Source: Spizellomyces punctatus DAOM BR117 (lineage: Eukaryota; Chytridiomycota; Chytridiomycetes; Spizellomycetales; Spizellomycetaceae). From it: a DNA stretch of 64,000 bases. Under the pieces are notes generated by a model. That model ran no database searches. It saw only the letters and a list, made by a program, of their open reading frames with translations, and had not been told where the DNA came from. Shown here one piece after another: positions 1 through 11,336 of the stretch; positions within the stretch are counted from its first letter, which is position 1; every line of letters begins with the position of its first letter. Where the stretch lies: positions 682,476 to 746,475 of the forward strand of contig NW_015971540.1 of the NCBI RefSeq assembly GCF_000182565.1, read 5' to 3'. Made by a program: the position numbers and the translations under genes.

Positions 1-525
1 ACATTGTTCAAGTCGAGCAAATACAAACATACAATTTGAACTGGGGCATCGTGCATATAGTCTCGCAAGACGACATCCTCGAAGAGCTGCACGCTAGCAA
101 TACCAAAACCATTGGAACAGTCATTGGGGTTGTCGGCGCGGGTTGCGCTGTCGGGATTCTTTTCACATATTTCTTGTCAAAAGCGCTGTATATGATCACA
201 CGAGATTTGGTTCTCCTATCCGACTTCAAATTTAAAGACGTACTCCAAAAGGATTTGGATAAAGAGACTGGAATGCGTCGACCACAGTATAGTCGAATCG
301 CTGAGCTGTAAGTAGTGCGCCCTTACGCATCTCGTTTCTGTGAGCCCAAGTTAACAAACCTGTTCTGATCGTATGTGCAGATGGCAAATCCAGCGCGCGT
401 TTCACAAGATGGTGGTTACGTTTGCCGATGCCGTTGCTCAAAATAAGCGGTTCAACGCTGCTGAACAACGCCGTACAATGTCCATGTCTTCTGCGCAGCC
501 GGCGTCTCCCAGGAGTGAACTATGA
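1..525 (+). CDS. Membrane sensor protein, C-terminal part (Cache-like end, TM helix, HAMP-like region); 5' end outside window
   Basis: The frame is open from the window edge, so the start is missing. The visible part begins with a short stretch resembling the end of an extracellular Cache sensor domain (LNWGIVHIV), followed by one hydrophobic helix at about bases 110-190. A polar segment with the HAMP-like pattern ITRDLVLLSDFKF follows. An intron at 308-380 (GTAAGT...GCAG) joins AEL to WQIQRAFHKMVVTFADAV in frame; the stop is 523-525. In fungi and protists such Cache-TM-HAMP units often precede nucleotide cyclase or kinase domains. Here the protein ends about 35 residues after the HAMP-like helix, with no output domain. 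A shortened receptor or a regulatory subunit is possible. The family call is from pattern memory only. Confidence 0.55.
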
Positions 526-799
526 GCGCGAGAGGGTAGCAGTTGTCTGCACGGGTTGAACCTTGGAATAACATTCCAGAGCAAATACATTACTCCCTTG
601 TTCCTGGCGAGAGTTCTGATTGCATGAGATACTCTCACCAGCTTGTACTAAAACTGAAGCTTTCAAGCTTGTAGATTAAAAAGGAGACGTTTTGGTTTCC
701 ACTTTGTTTCGTAAGAAAAGCTTTATAGTCCGTTGTGGAAGAAGTTTCTTTGGACCATCTTTCAACATGTTTGATACTTGCTAGCAATCTAGCAGTCTA

Positions 800-2118
800 A
801 AGGACCAATTGGCTGTCCTTGCAAGACATGGCGAAAGGTGCATCGTAGGTTAATTCCACGGTGCAGTTCATTTCCTTACTAAAGAAACCCGAACTCTCGC
901 ACACTATTTTGTCCTTCAAGTGTGGTTCAACACAAGTCCCATGGGAAGCATCGATTTTGCGATCGAGATTTTGTCCCGGTACGGTCCTGGCAATCATGTC
1001 CCTAGAGTCTCTAGATGAATCCCGTGTCTCGACGTCGACTTCCCGTCCAGATGGAGAGCCGACAAGTGGCATGCCGTAGCTTACGTCGTAGCGCCAGGAC
1101 CATTATCGCTCCCGCTCGCAAGGATGGCACCTTTGCTCAAAGTAGAGCTTTTCGGATTTTGGAACTCGCTGACACTAACAAAATGGAAAGGATTCTACAA
1201 CGACGGCTCCTATTGCCATTCTAGCTGATTCGCGAAATTCAATATTCGCGTTAGTTACGATAAAATGCTACAATGCTGGGGTAAAGGTAAAAGGGGAGTG
1301 TGATCGTTCTTCAGTGAAGCAATCATTGTGGTTCATAATTGATATACGCCTTCTCGAGTTGGACGGATCGGACTGCCTGTACTGCCAATGCTGGATGATA
1401 ACATTCTTTGGGATAACTTTTGTTTGGCTAGGTTCATACGTTCCCCATATGCGGACGCGCTTGCCAGAGGTAGAGTAGATGAACTCTGCCATCTCAAATT
1501 AATGTAATCATATGCAAACTTTGGGCTGTATTCGTTTGCGCCTGTAAGCTCATCAATACCGATCTCATCATAAAACAAACAAGACAAGAGCTCCCCACCC
1601 AAATGAACTTCTGGTGTGGAACCAGGGAAGGATGGCCCTAATAGTAGAGATAATCGCTGGATGTGTCAAGTTTAGTAATTGAAAATGGTACTTTTCCCAT
1701 TTGGTGATAACAAGCGAATGAGCCGGCTTCTCAATCTCTCTGGGAGCCTAGTCACATCGCGCGCAACGCACAATGCTGTTGAACTGCCTCGTATTCTTCT
1801 TTGCTAAAGACCTCATTCTTGCGCGGGACAAGAGGAACGAGTTCCTGATTGGACGGCAATAAAGAGACCTGCGAGTACTCGTCTTCCCAAGAACTGTTAC
1901 GACCTCAAAGGGCAATAGTTGGACATCCTGCCTGATGCACCGCTGCTGTCGAGACTTTCAGTAATGACCACAAAAAGGTAAGTTTTCCGTCCTTCTTTTT
2001 CACCATGGCCCTTGATATCTCCTACCCACGTTGTCCCTTGGTTCTGCCATAGCGCCGTGAGTCGTTTTTTCGCAATCTCCCACTTGCCAAAAGATATGAC
2101 ATCATGATTGGAATGCAT
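800..2118 (-). pseudogene. Decayed GH20-like beta-N-acetylhexosaminidase
   Basis: Read on the minus strand, fragments in different frames follow the order of the fungal GH20-like hydrolases: a start-like segment (MHSNHDVISFGKW, 2118), then EVHLGANEYSPKF (about 1605-1540), GKRVRIWGTYEPS and VIIQHWQY (about 1470-1390), NGPGATT (about 1110-1085) and VPGQNLDRKI (about 985-955). They cannot be joined into one open frame. Codons at 1210-1212 and 1195-1197 are TAG inside an otherwise recognisable stretch (LNFANQLEWQ, stop, EPSL, stop, NPFHF), and a frame change is needed between YIN and MAEFIYS. The usual acidic pair after HxGx reads Asn-Glu here, not Asp-Glu. Some breaks could be introns (a possible 37-nt one near 1905-1941), but the two stops argue for decay. 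Family assignment is from memory of conserved blocks. Confidence 0.45.
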
Positions 2119-2425
2119 TCGATGTCACATTATGGCTTTTGTTATAACTACGTTATAATCTGCTTTTGCACAGTGTGAAGGCGGTTAACATCGATGATAA
2201 GGAGCATCTTGAGGTTATCAGGATATCTCCTACAGGCCCTTCCCCAAGGCGTTGGGCCTCGCGCGTTCACCTGCTTTTCCACCTGGTTCCCTCGCCTTCT
2301 TGAACTTCCATCCAGCTTTTTCACTTTAACGATTCCGCAGTCTCATCCCTTGCTTTTTTCTGCCCTCAGCCCTCTGTCACCCGTGTACATACAACCGTCA
2401 AGGGTATCTATCTCGACCAACACTG

Positions 2426-2485
2426 GTGAGCACACGCAAAGATCGCTATGCTTGACTTGCTTATGAACCCTGTGTTCTTTTGCAG
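2426..2485 (+). other. Predicted 60-nt intron just upstream of the Tps2 start
   Basis: The segment starts GTGAGC and ends TTTTGCAG after a pyrimidine-rich tract, so it looks like an intron in the 5' leader. Splicing it also joins an upstream open frame starting at ATG 2194 in phase with the Tps2 ATG at 2509. A 105-codon N-terminal extension is therefore formally possible. I prefer 2509 because the upstream peptide shows no family pattern. Confidence 0.5.
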
Positions 2486-2508
2486 CATCAACCCCATTTG
2501 CAAAGAAA

Positions 2509-5500
2509 ATGGTCGCTCAGAGTAGCCAGAAGCCTCCTTTTCCAACGCAGAACGGCGCGGCGACGCAAGGACGTATAATTGTGGTCACCCACCATCTTCC
2601 GTGGACCTCTATCACCACAGCTGGTGTCAAGTCATCCCTTCGTCAGACGGGCGAACGACCGGCAAATGCAGCAAAGTTCACCGAGATATCTCCACGATCG
2701 AAATCTGGTAACTCCCCAAAGGAAAATGGGTGTAAACCTACGGTAGACACGGCTCCTGGGGGACGTTGGAAATTTCAGGAGCGCCGCGGTCATTCGGCAA
2801 TATTCGCTGGAATAAACTCTCTCAAAGATACGGAGAAGTTGATTCACATTGGATGGACCGGAACCACGTATGATGATGAATCGTATCCATTGGAATCCAA
2901 CAGCTTAACACCGGAGCTGCGACAAGCGTTGACAGACGAGCTTTGGGAAAGGAAAAGGTGTGTCCCCGTCATTTTAGACGACAAAAAGGCAGCCGGGCAC
3001 TACGAAGGCTATTGTAAAACAGGTAGGATGAGAAAGCTGGTATTCTGCTGCCCATCAGCGACCTAACGTGTCCTTTTAGATTTGTGGCCTTTGTTCCACT
3101 ACATGTTGTGGGATTTTGCCCTGGACGCGGCTGAGCATGATCCAATTTCATGGGTCGACTACCACGATGTGAACCAACAATTCGCCGATGCTATACTGAA
3201 AGTGTATCAACCAGGCGATCTGAGTAAGTGCGCAGAGATCACGTTCGTAGAGATTTGGAACTTATATTTTTGTGATCAGTATGGATCCACGACTATCACC
3301 TCTTGCTGGTGCCATCGATGGTACGGCAAGAATTGCCTGATGCTACTATTGGCTTTTTCCTGCATACTCCGTTCCCTAGTTCTGAACTGTTCCGATGTCT
3401 GCCAAGTGAGTTTTTCGTATGCTTGTTTTCCCGTGGTAGAGTGCTGTTGACAGATTGGTGGAATGTAGGACGAAAAGAGATTCTTCAGGGCGTGCTAGGA
3501 TCTAGTATGATTGGCTTCCAAACATACTCCTATGCTAGGCACTTCCTTAGCAGCTGCACCCGAGTACTGGGACTAGAGTCCTCACCGAAAGGCGTGGATT
3601 ACAAGGGTTCGTTAGTGGCTATCAACATCTTTCCTATTGGGATTGACGCTGTAAAACTCCAAGAGCGCAGGTATTGTCCTTGTTGATGAGTTGGATTTGC
3701 ATGTGACAGCTAGTGACTGCGCTGGGCTCTTCAACAGGAAACAACAGAATGTCTTGGATAAGATGGCTGCTATAAAAGAACTATATTCTGGAAAAAAAAT
3801 TATCATTGGACGTGATAAGCTCGATCACGTCAAAGGTGTCCAGCACAAACTCAACGCCTTTCAAAAGTTTCTTACCACCTTTCCCGAATGGCAGAACAAG
3901 GTTACCATCATTAAGTCTTTCTTGTATCGGCAATGGTCCCTAACTCCCCGGTGATTAGGTGGTGCTGATCCAGGTGACATCTCCTGCTGAACGGGAATCG
4001 CACAAACTGGAATCGAAGGTTTCTGAACTTGTGTCCCGCATCAATGGAAACTTTGGATCACTCGAATTTGCTCCTGTACATCATTACCACCAACACTTGG
4101 ATCAGGATGATTACTACGCTCTTTTGAGCATTGCCGACCTTGGATTGATTACATCGGTTCGAGACGGGATGAACACGTCCTCCCACGAATTTGTCGTGTG
4201 CCAACAGGAGAACCGAAGTCCGCTGATCCTTAGCGAGTTCACCGGGACCGCAGGGTCTCTTAGTGCAGCAGCGCTCGTTAATCCTTGGGATTATCAGGTG
4301 AGATGAGTTTCATTACGCGGATGGGGCTTTGGACGTCCATCCTCACCTGGCTACCATAGGGGGTCGCAAACGCTATCAATGAAGGCTTACTGATGTCCCG
4401 AGAAGAAAAGGCTATCAAGCACCAGGTACATGATTTGCATGCCAGGCGAATGAAACTTAACTATTATGCCTAATCTTCGAGTTTTAGCAATTGTTTGATC
4501 ACGTCACCAGTAATACCGCCGAATTCTGGGGACAATCCTTCATTAAAGAGCTGCGAAAAGCTGCCCAATCTCGCACAGCAACCAACCCAACTCCTGCCCT
4601 GGACTTTGCACTCATGCTGGATAGATACAGACAGGCATCAAAGCGCCTACTAATGTTTGACTACGATGTAAGTTATGTCCAGTCTCGCGCCCCCAAGATA
4701 GTATATGAACATCCAAATTGGCTGCTTATTTTGTAGGGCACATTGACTCCCATTACCAAAACACCGGGTGCCGCGCTCCCACCCCCTGAAATGTTGAAAG
4801 CCATGCAAATCCTGGCAAATGATCCTCGTAATGTGGTCTTTGTAATCTCTGGCCGCGATGACGATTGTCTAGATCGATGGCTGGGCGAAGTCAAAGGGCT
4901 TGGCTTGAGGTACGCTTCTTGTATTGGTAAATTTACCCCGTCCATGTGGATTTTAACATGACGTTAAGTGCCGAGCATGGTTGCTTTATCAAATATCCGG
5001 ATCACAAAGGCACAGGAAAGTGGATCAATCTTTCAGAAGACGTGGACTTCTCATGGAAGAATGAAGTCACGGAAATTTTCAACTACTACACTGAGCGAAC
5101 GCAAGGTATGACTGAGGATGTGCGCAGTCCATGATGTGACGATGATACTCATCATATGTCCAGGGTCTTTTGTTGAGCACAAACGATGCTCCATCACATG
5201 GCATTACCGTCTGGCAGATCCGGAATACGGGTATGAATTTGTCCTGTTTCTCTTGAGCTCGAGCTGTCACAGGCGCCGTCGACTAAGTACTTTTGTTCCA
5301 GACATTTCCAAGCCAACGAATGTCAAAACCACCTCGAAAATGCCATCTTGTCCAAGTTGCCGGTAGAAATCCTTATTGGCAAGAAAAATCTAGAGGTGCG
5401 TCTCCGATCGGGCTACAAATCCAATAGTGATGATTGACCGGATTTTGCAAAAGGTTCGGCCCGTGTCGATTAACAAGGGAGAGATTGTGAAGCGCCTTCT

Positions 5501-5732
5501 ATCTCAAAACCCGGATGTAGAGTTTGTGTTTTGCGCTGGGGACGATAGGACCGACGAGGATATGTTCAAAATGGTGCGGAGGAGCGCCCTCCCTGACCAC
5601 GTCCAGTGCAACTGCACGATAGGAAATGCCACGAAAAAGACGCACGCCCAGTGGCACGTTCCAGCGCCTGAAGATCTTATCCGCCTGATTGGCGAATTTG
5701 CAAAAGAGTCCACTGTACATAGTTCGTTGTAG
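2509..5732 (+). CDS. TPS2: Trehalose-6-phosphate phosphatase (Tps2 type: GT20-like domain plus HAD phosphatase)
   Basis: Dephosphorylates trehalose 6-phosphate in the second step of trehalose synthesis, in the cytosolic Tps complex. About 13 exons give roughly 830 residues. The N-terminal two thirds is a GT20 domain (VTHHLPW near the start, WIHDYHLLLVP, FFLHTPFPSSE, GRDKLDHVKG, SVRDGMNTSSHEFVVCQ). The C-terminal third is the phosphatase with the HAD nucleophile motif DYDGTLTP (split by an intron at about 4667-4736), SGRDDD, SAEHGCF and GDDRTDEDMF. The presence of all HAD motifs marks Tps2 and not the synthase Tps1. Intron 1 is 3023-3079 (TyrCysLysThr joins AspLeuTrp in frame). Start choice: first ATG before the conserved IIVVTHHLPW block; see the upstream intron for an alternative. 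Confidence 0.93.
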
Positions 5733-5937
5733 ACTTTTCTCCATTTCTGGTAAGGTCGCTTTCCGTATATTTTATCACGAAAAATGGTGTAGATGCGGCG
5801 TTGACACTGTGATAGGTAGATGACGGTTGTTTGGATTCTAGAGGCGAATCTTATATATTCATACCAATCTTGTTATAAATCTGAATATCAGAGAATTGTC
5901 ATGTATATATTGTTTGGCTAGACATCCCATTCCGTCA

Positions 5938-6828
5938 TCAGGCTAGTTGCTCGGAACAAAATTCGGTTAGAGATTTTGTCCCTCTAACAAGTAAGATATC
6001 GTCTCCGTGAACAAGATTGATCCTTCTATCTCCCAAAATCTTGGCGGTTTCAATCCACGCTTGCAGCGTCACCTCACTCCAATTAAGCTGCTTTCCGAGG
6101 TTTCGAATCCCCTGTTCACCAATGTACTCAACACTGACATCTCTCTTCAGAATCCTGGCAGCAGCATTGGCAACCTCTTGCGGAGCATACTCATCAGGCC
6201 CAACTACTTGCACGACTTTGATGCCCTTGTCCACTTGTTCTTTTACCATCCAGTCACCAATGACATGAGCAATGTCACTTGCTGCTACCATGGCCAGTTT
6301 GTCTCCCACGTTTGGAACTGTACTTGTTAGGATGTTTTGACCATCCTTGACAGCAGCCAACGAGAGAGCCCAGTTCTCCATAAAATAAGCGGCGCGAATA
6401 ATGATGGTTTCGCACTCTAACTCTTTCTGGAGGATGCGCTCTATAATGTGGCAAGTCCGGAGGAATCCTGAACCGCTCGCTAGCTCGGCACCCAGCGTGC
6501 TGAGAAAAATGACTCTTTTAACGTTGCCTGCTGACCGCACTGCCTGGACAAAACTGTTGGCGGTCCTTCCTGCTTCGGTGAAAATGTCACGGGAAAAGTC
6601 TTCAGGATGTAAAAAGAAAACTGTGGAAGGAGAATCATGAGAGAACCCTGCCGAGAGATCACTTGGGTTGTTTATATCTGCAATGGAAGTTGTGCATCCT
6701 TCCTTTTCGAGACCCGGCGCCTTGCTGGCTGAATGGACAATGCAGTGAGTGCGGAGATTGTGAGACCGAAGGTAAGAGACAAGATGAGTGCCAACGTTGC
6801 CCGTGGAGCCTGTAACGATGTAAATCAT
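5938..6828 (-). CDS. NmrA-like NAD(P)-binding atypical short-chain dehydrogenase
   Basis: An intronless frame of 296 residues. It opens with the dinucleotide-binding pattern MIYIVTGSTGNVGTHL (GxxGxxG), followed by VKRVIFLSTLGAELASG and a conserved AAYFMENWALSL segment, as in NmrA/HSCARG and azoreductase-like family members (usual size 280-310). The catalytic Tyr-x3-Lys of classical SDRs is not seen, which is typical of NmrA-like sensors of NADP redox state. Exact role and substrate cannot be told. It is tail to tail with the Tps2 gene, about 205 bases away. Confidence 0.8.
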   Translation of the reverse strand: MIYIVTGSTGNVGTHLVSYLRSHNLRTHCIVHSASKAPGLEKEGCTTSIADINNPSDLSAGFSHDSPSTVFFLHPEDFSRDIFTEAGRTANSFVQAVRSAGNVKRVIFLSTLGAELASGSGFLRTCHIIERILQKELECETIIIRAAYFMENWALSLAAVKDGQNILTSTVPNVGDKLAMVAASDIAHVIGDWMVKEQVDKGIKVVQVVGPDEYAPQEVANAAARILKRDVSVEYIGEQGIRNLGKQLNWSEVTLQAWIETAKILGDRRINLVHGDDILLVRGTKSLTEFCSEQLA

Positions 6829-7132
6829 TGTGATGGAGGATGTGAATGTAGAAACCCATTTCTGTCGAGGACACTAAAAAGCAGGACAGCGCCATTTGTG
6901 GGGAAGGTTTTGGAGCGCGGTTGATGACCTCACGCGTCAGAACAACTGTCGCCTGCATTTCACAGCAACAGATACCATTCCAACGATTTTATATTACAAA
7001 AGAAAAACATAAAGTGAAGACGACGACATTAAAATATGGGGACGACAACCATCACACGTTGCCATCCCCCAAACGGAATCGATGCACCCGGGCTCCCTAG
7101 CCATCTAACCAAAGCTCCAACCCATTCATCCT

Positions 7133-9522
7133 CTATGGTGCAAGATATGAATTGGCAAATTTGTGATGTGGCTCATCAATTTGAATGGCTCCAAGCTCCA
7201 TCTAAAATGAGAGAAAAAATCATCGATGAGAGATTGACACCTTGAAAACCGCCGCCGAGAAAGTCCAGCTTACCTCGTGCAAAGCTTTGCCAGCGGGGAC
7301 CATAGGGTATACATGCTCATGCTTGCAAACAATGGCGTCCAGGATAACAGGCTCATCCGTCTCCAGAAACTCTTGCATCGCATTTGGTAGCTCGTCCATA
7401 GTACGTGCACGAATACCCTTGCAGCCCATAGACTCAGCAAACTTGACAAAGTCAGGGTTACGCATCACAGTGCCCGAGTATCGCTTGTCGTAGAAGAGAT
7501 CTTGCCATTGTTTTACCTTTATACAAGAAAATGACGGACATTAATTATATGTCGACTTTGAGGATGAAACGGCATCGTGCTCTGATCCTTACCATTCCCT
7601 GGAAGTCATTGTTCAGGATCAAGACCTTGACACCAATGTTAAACTGCCTTGCCGTCATCATTTCCATTCCCGTCATTGAGAAGGAAGCATCGCCATCAAT
7701 ATCCACGACAATTTTTTCCGGGAATGCCACTTTGGCACCAATGGCAGAGGGGAGACCGAAGCCCATAGTTCCGAGACCACCGGACGTTACAAATGTACGT
7801 GGTGATCTCCAGCGGTAGTACTGGGCGGCCCACATTTGGTGTTGACCGACGCCAGTAGTGATAATCACATTTTCCTTCATGTGGGCCACCTGTCGATTCA
7901 GCTCCTCGATAACAGCTTGTGGTTTCATAGCGGTGCCAGGGACTGATGGAGTATACGAGAATGGGTATTTTCTCTTCCATGTCGCCAATTGATCGAACCA
8001 CGCGTCCCGCTGTCGGTGTTTAACGTGGTCCAAAAGACGGCGCACATTCGCCGACACGTCACCTTCAATCGCCAAGGTAGCTTCCACCACTTTATTGATG
8101 TTTTTGGGCATGATCTCAAAGTGGTAAATACCCCCCTTTCCTTTCAAAGCTGCCTGTTTTGCCGCAGGGGCAAATTCTGGTGCGAAGAGTTGATTTAGTA
8201 CAAGTGGGGTTGCATCACGAATGAAGCACCACTTACTTTTCAGATTTCCGGTGACACGATCATCGAATCTGGCACCAAGAGCAACGATAACGTCGGCTGT
8301 TTGCATCGCGAGATTGGCATACGCTGCACCGTGCATTCCAAGCATGTGCAAACTCCGTGGGTCCTCTTCATCAAATGCTCCCAATCCTTGAAGCGTAGTA
8401 GTGACAGGTACGTTTGCCTTCTCCACCAACTCGCGCAAAATTTTCGGGCCCTCTGGTGTAGCAAGCATGCCCTGCCCCACATACAAGAGAGGCTTCTCGG
8501 CACGGTTGAGAGCCTTGGCAACAGCGGCAATGTTTTCGAGGGTAACAGGAGAAGGCTCTGAACTAGCCGTCAAGGGTTTTCGCCCAGGAATAGACGGGCC
8601 GAAGCCGCCAACGATAGGCTTCGTAAGTGTGCCAGCAGTCACGTCCTTGGGCAAGTCCACCAAGACCGGTCCCGGACGACCGGACGTTGCGATCTCGAAT
8701 GCTTCATTGATACGGCGTGGCAGTTCAGCAATGTCCTTCACCATTACATTCCATTTTGTACAAGATCTGCTGATACCGACAACGTCAGCCTCCTGGAAGG
8801 CGTCAGTCCCAATGGCTGAGGTTGGGACCTGCCCACAGAATACCACCATAGGAGTGCCGTCTGAGAGAGCGTCCTGCATAGGTGTGACAACGTTTGTGGC
8901 CCCCGGTCCCGATGTCACCAGAACAACACCTGGCTTTCCGCTGATTGCATGGAAGGAACATTGTTACGACTGCAGGAGATATCCAATGCATCTCTCATTC
9001 TACTTACGTTACACGAGCATATCCCTCGGCCATGTGTCCAGCTCCTTGTTCATGTCTTGGCAGGACAAAATCAAAGTAATCGCTGTTATAAATGGCATCA
9101 TATACAGGCAGGATTGCTCCACCCGGGTAACCGAAGACAGTTTTCACTCCTTGTCTCAGCATCATCTCGTGGAAGATCTCGCCACCCGTCATGCCAACAA
9201 AAGTGGAGTCGACCACAGGGTCATTTCTTGCCGCCGTTTGGGCAGGTGCTGCTCTTGTCGGGGATGGGATGGACGTTTGCTGTTTCTTCAATGGCTGGAG
9301 GGGCTCAGGGCTTGCCTTTTGCGTTTGAGCTGTGAAAGCTGTTGCCTCGCTTTGACGACGGCTTAAAGTTCGATAGACATTGAGCACCATCCACTTTCAC
9401 AAAAACAGACCTGAACAAAGAACATACCTGGCCACAGAGCCTTGGAATCGCCGCTGCTTGGAAGCGCAAACAGCCGAGTTTGTCGCATAGCGTGAGCACC
9501 GACGTGTCGCTGTGGAGAACAT
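7133..9522 (-). CDS. ILV2: Acetolactate synthase, catalytic subunit (mitochondrial)
   Basis: Condenses two pyruvates, or pyruvate and 2-oxobutyrate, in valine, leucine and isoleucine synthesis, using TPP and FAD in mitochondria. Predicted exons on the minus strand are 9522-9428, 9361-9008, 8940-7593, 7516-7274 and 7201-7133, giving 702 residues in frame. The first exon encodes an Arg/Ser-rich, acid-free presequence (MFSTATRRCSRYATNS). The catalytic Glu lies in PRHEQGAGHMAEGYARV, the SGPGATN block follows, and the TPP/Mg motif is DIDGDASFSMTGMEMM. The tail PAGKALHEMELG matches fungal Ilv2 ends, which supports the last small exon. An in-frame ATG at 9390 lies inside the predicted first intron; 9522 is chosen because it gives a targeting peptide. 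Divergent from LEU2 over a 299-bp shared promoter. Confidence 0.95.
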
Positions 9523-9821
9523 GCTGGTGCAGAGGGATACGGGGCGGATGCAAATGGAGGAACCTTCTTTGTACACAATCGTCTCTCCTCCCAAACGATG
9601 GGTTAAAGTGATCTGATTGGCAAGAAAACGGCTTGAAAGAAACAAGTCGACGATGAAAATCAATTCTGAGATTTCATTTCTCGTTTTGAACGCGGCACAG
9701 CACTTGAAAACCATCAGAACCAATCAATTGCGTCCTGATTCGAGTGCGTCATCTCTTGAGCCTTTTCTTGTTTGTTCATCATCTGCAAAATCATTTCGTA
9801 TTGTTTAGAACAAAAGCAGAT
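9523..9821. promoter_or_regulatory. Shared intergenic promoter of ILV2 and LEU2
   Basis: A 299-bp region separates the two divergent start codons. I see no Leu3-type CCGG-N4-CCGG palindrome and no perfect Gcn4 TGACTCA site. The nearest partial match is GTGCGTCATC at about 9748-9757. The 5' leaders of both genes must lie here. Confidence 0.5.
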
Positions 9822-11185
9822 ATGTCGACGAACCAGACCACCATTGTCTTGCTTCCGGGGGACGGAATAGGACCCGAAATTGTTGCGGAAGCGCGAAGGG
9901 TCTTGGAGATTGTTGCTGAACTTCGCGGGAAGGCGACCGGTTTGTCATTCCAGTTCAAAGAGGAACTCATTGGAGGAAGCGCCATTGATGCAACAGGTGA
10001 GGGAGGACTGGATCATGTGGGATCTTTTGCGCTGACAGAGAACATCGTGATTGTTGAAATGACCGCATTTCCTTTGTGTCTCGTAGGCTCACCCCTGCCA
10101 GATCAGACGCTGGCTTCCTGTAAGGCCGCTTCTGCGGTTCTTTTGGGTGCTGTAGGAGGTCCTCAATGGCCGCGCCCCGCCACTGCAGAAAATCCCAACC
10201 CACCGCGGCCCGAAGCCGGTCTGTTAAAGTTGCGAAAAGAGCTTGACCTTTACGCAAACATTCGACCTTGCATCTTCCCTGGAAAATCGCTGCTCAAGCA
10301 TTCGCCTTTAAAAGAGGAAGTGGTCCAAGGCTGCAACTTTACCGTTGTCAGAGAGTTGACCGGTGGAATCTATTTCGGACGAAGACAAGAGGAGACTGAC
10401 GGTGTTGGTAGGTGACCCAGCAAGTGCCCTATAATGCTGCAGTCCCTGATCGCACATACTCAACAGCATGGGACACGATGGAATACTCTGTGGCGGAAAT
10501 TCAGCGTATCACCCGCATTGCAGCTTCTCTTTCCCTCCTCCATGATCCGCCACTCCCTATTACCTCCATTGACAAAGCAAATGTCCTGGCCACCTCCCGT
10601 CTATGGCGTAAGGTGGTGACGGAAACTTTGTCCAAGGAATACCCAACCATTCCCCTTTCTCACAACCTTGTGGACTCTGCGGCGATGCTTCTCGTGAAAG
10701 ACCCACGAAAGTTGAATGGTGTTGTCTTGACAGAAAATATGTTTGGTGACATTTTGTCAGATGAAGCTAGTGTCATTCCTGGAAGTTTGGGCTTGTTGCC
10801 AAGTGCGTCCTTGAGTGGTTGGGGTAACAAGAGCGTAGGTCTCTACGAGCCGATCCACGGAAGTGCCCCAGATATTGCCGGACTTGGTGTGTGCGCTATT
10901 TCACTGATTCATTCAGCGGTTTGATCGCAAATGAAATAACCAATTGCTCTTTCTTTGATAGGTATTGCGAATCCCATTGGCACGATCCTCTCGGCTGCTC
11001 TCCTCCTGCAATATTCTCTAGGTTTGGACAGGGAAGCACAAGCGATCGAAGCTGCAGTTGCCAGAGTGCTGGACGAGAGTGGATTGCGGACGAAAGACCT
11101 TGGCGGGAATGTAGGCACACGGGAAATGGGAGATGCAGTTGCTGCAGCATTAAGGGAAGAATTAGAGAAGCTTAACCGCGCGTAA
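9822..11185 (+). CDS. LEU2: 3-isopropylmalate dehydrogenase
   Basis: Oxidises and decarboxylates 3-isopropylmalate with NAD in leucine synthesis. Exons 9822-9996, 10087-10407, 10467-10886 and 10962-11185 give 379 residues, the normal family length. Visible family blocks are [13 protein letters not shown] at the N-terminus, [18 protein letters not shown], the substrate loop [30 protein letters not shown] with the metal-binding Asp residues, and [20 protein letters not shown], the last split by the third intron. All splice joins keep frame. The ATG at 9822 is the first one close to the conserved nucleotide-binding block. It lies head to head with ILV2. Confidence 0.95.
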
Positions 11186-11336
11186 AGGATCCCTACAAGT
11201 GTAAAACCATTCCCCGATATTAAGCTATCACTGTCTCTTTACTTCACGGCGTAAGCAAAATATACACTATTATTCACATGCAAGTTGAATCTACCATACA
11301 TTTCTCTCCTGATGTACCCCTAGAAACAGTAGAGCC

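Noticed and set aside
6101-6120. TTTCGAATCC word resembling a tRNA T-arm
   Set aside because: It lies inside the NmrA-like coding sequence and no matching acceptor or anticodon arms are found around it.
8401-9366. 321-codon plus-strand open frame
   Set aside because: Antisense to ILV2 exons, with no protein-like pattern; a shadow of the real gene.
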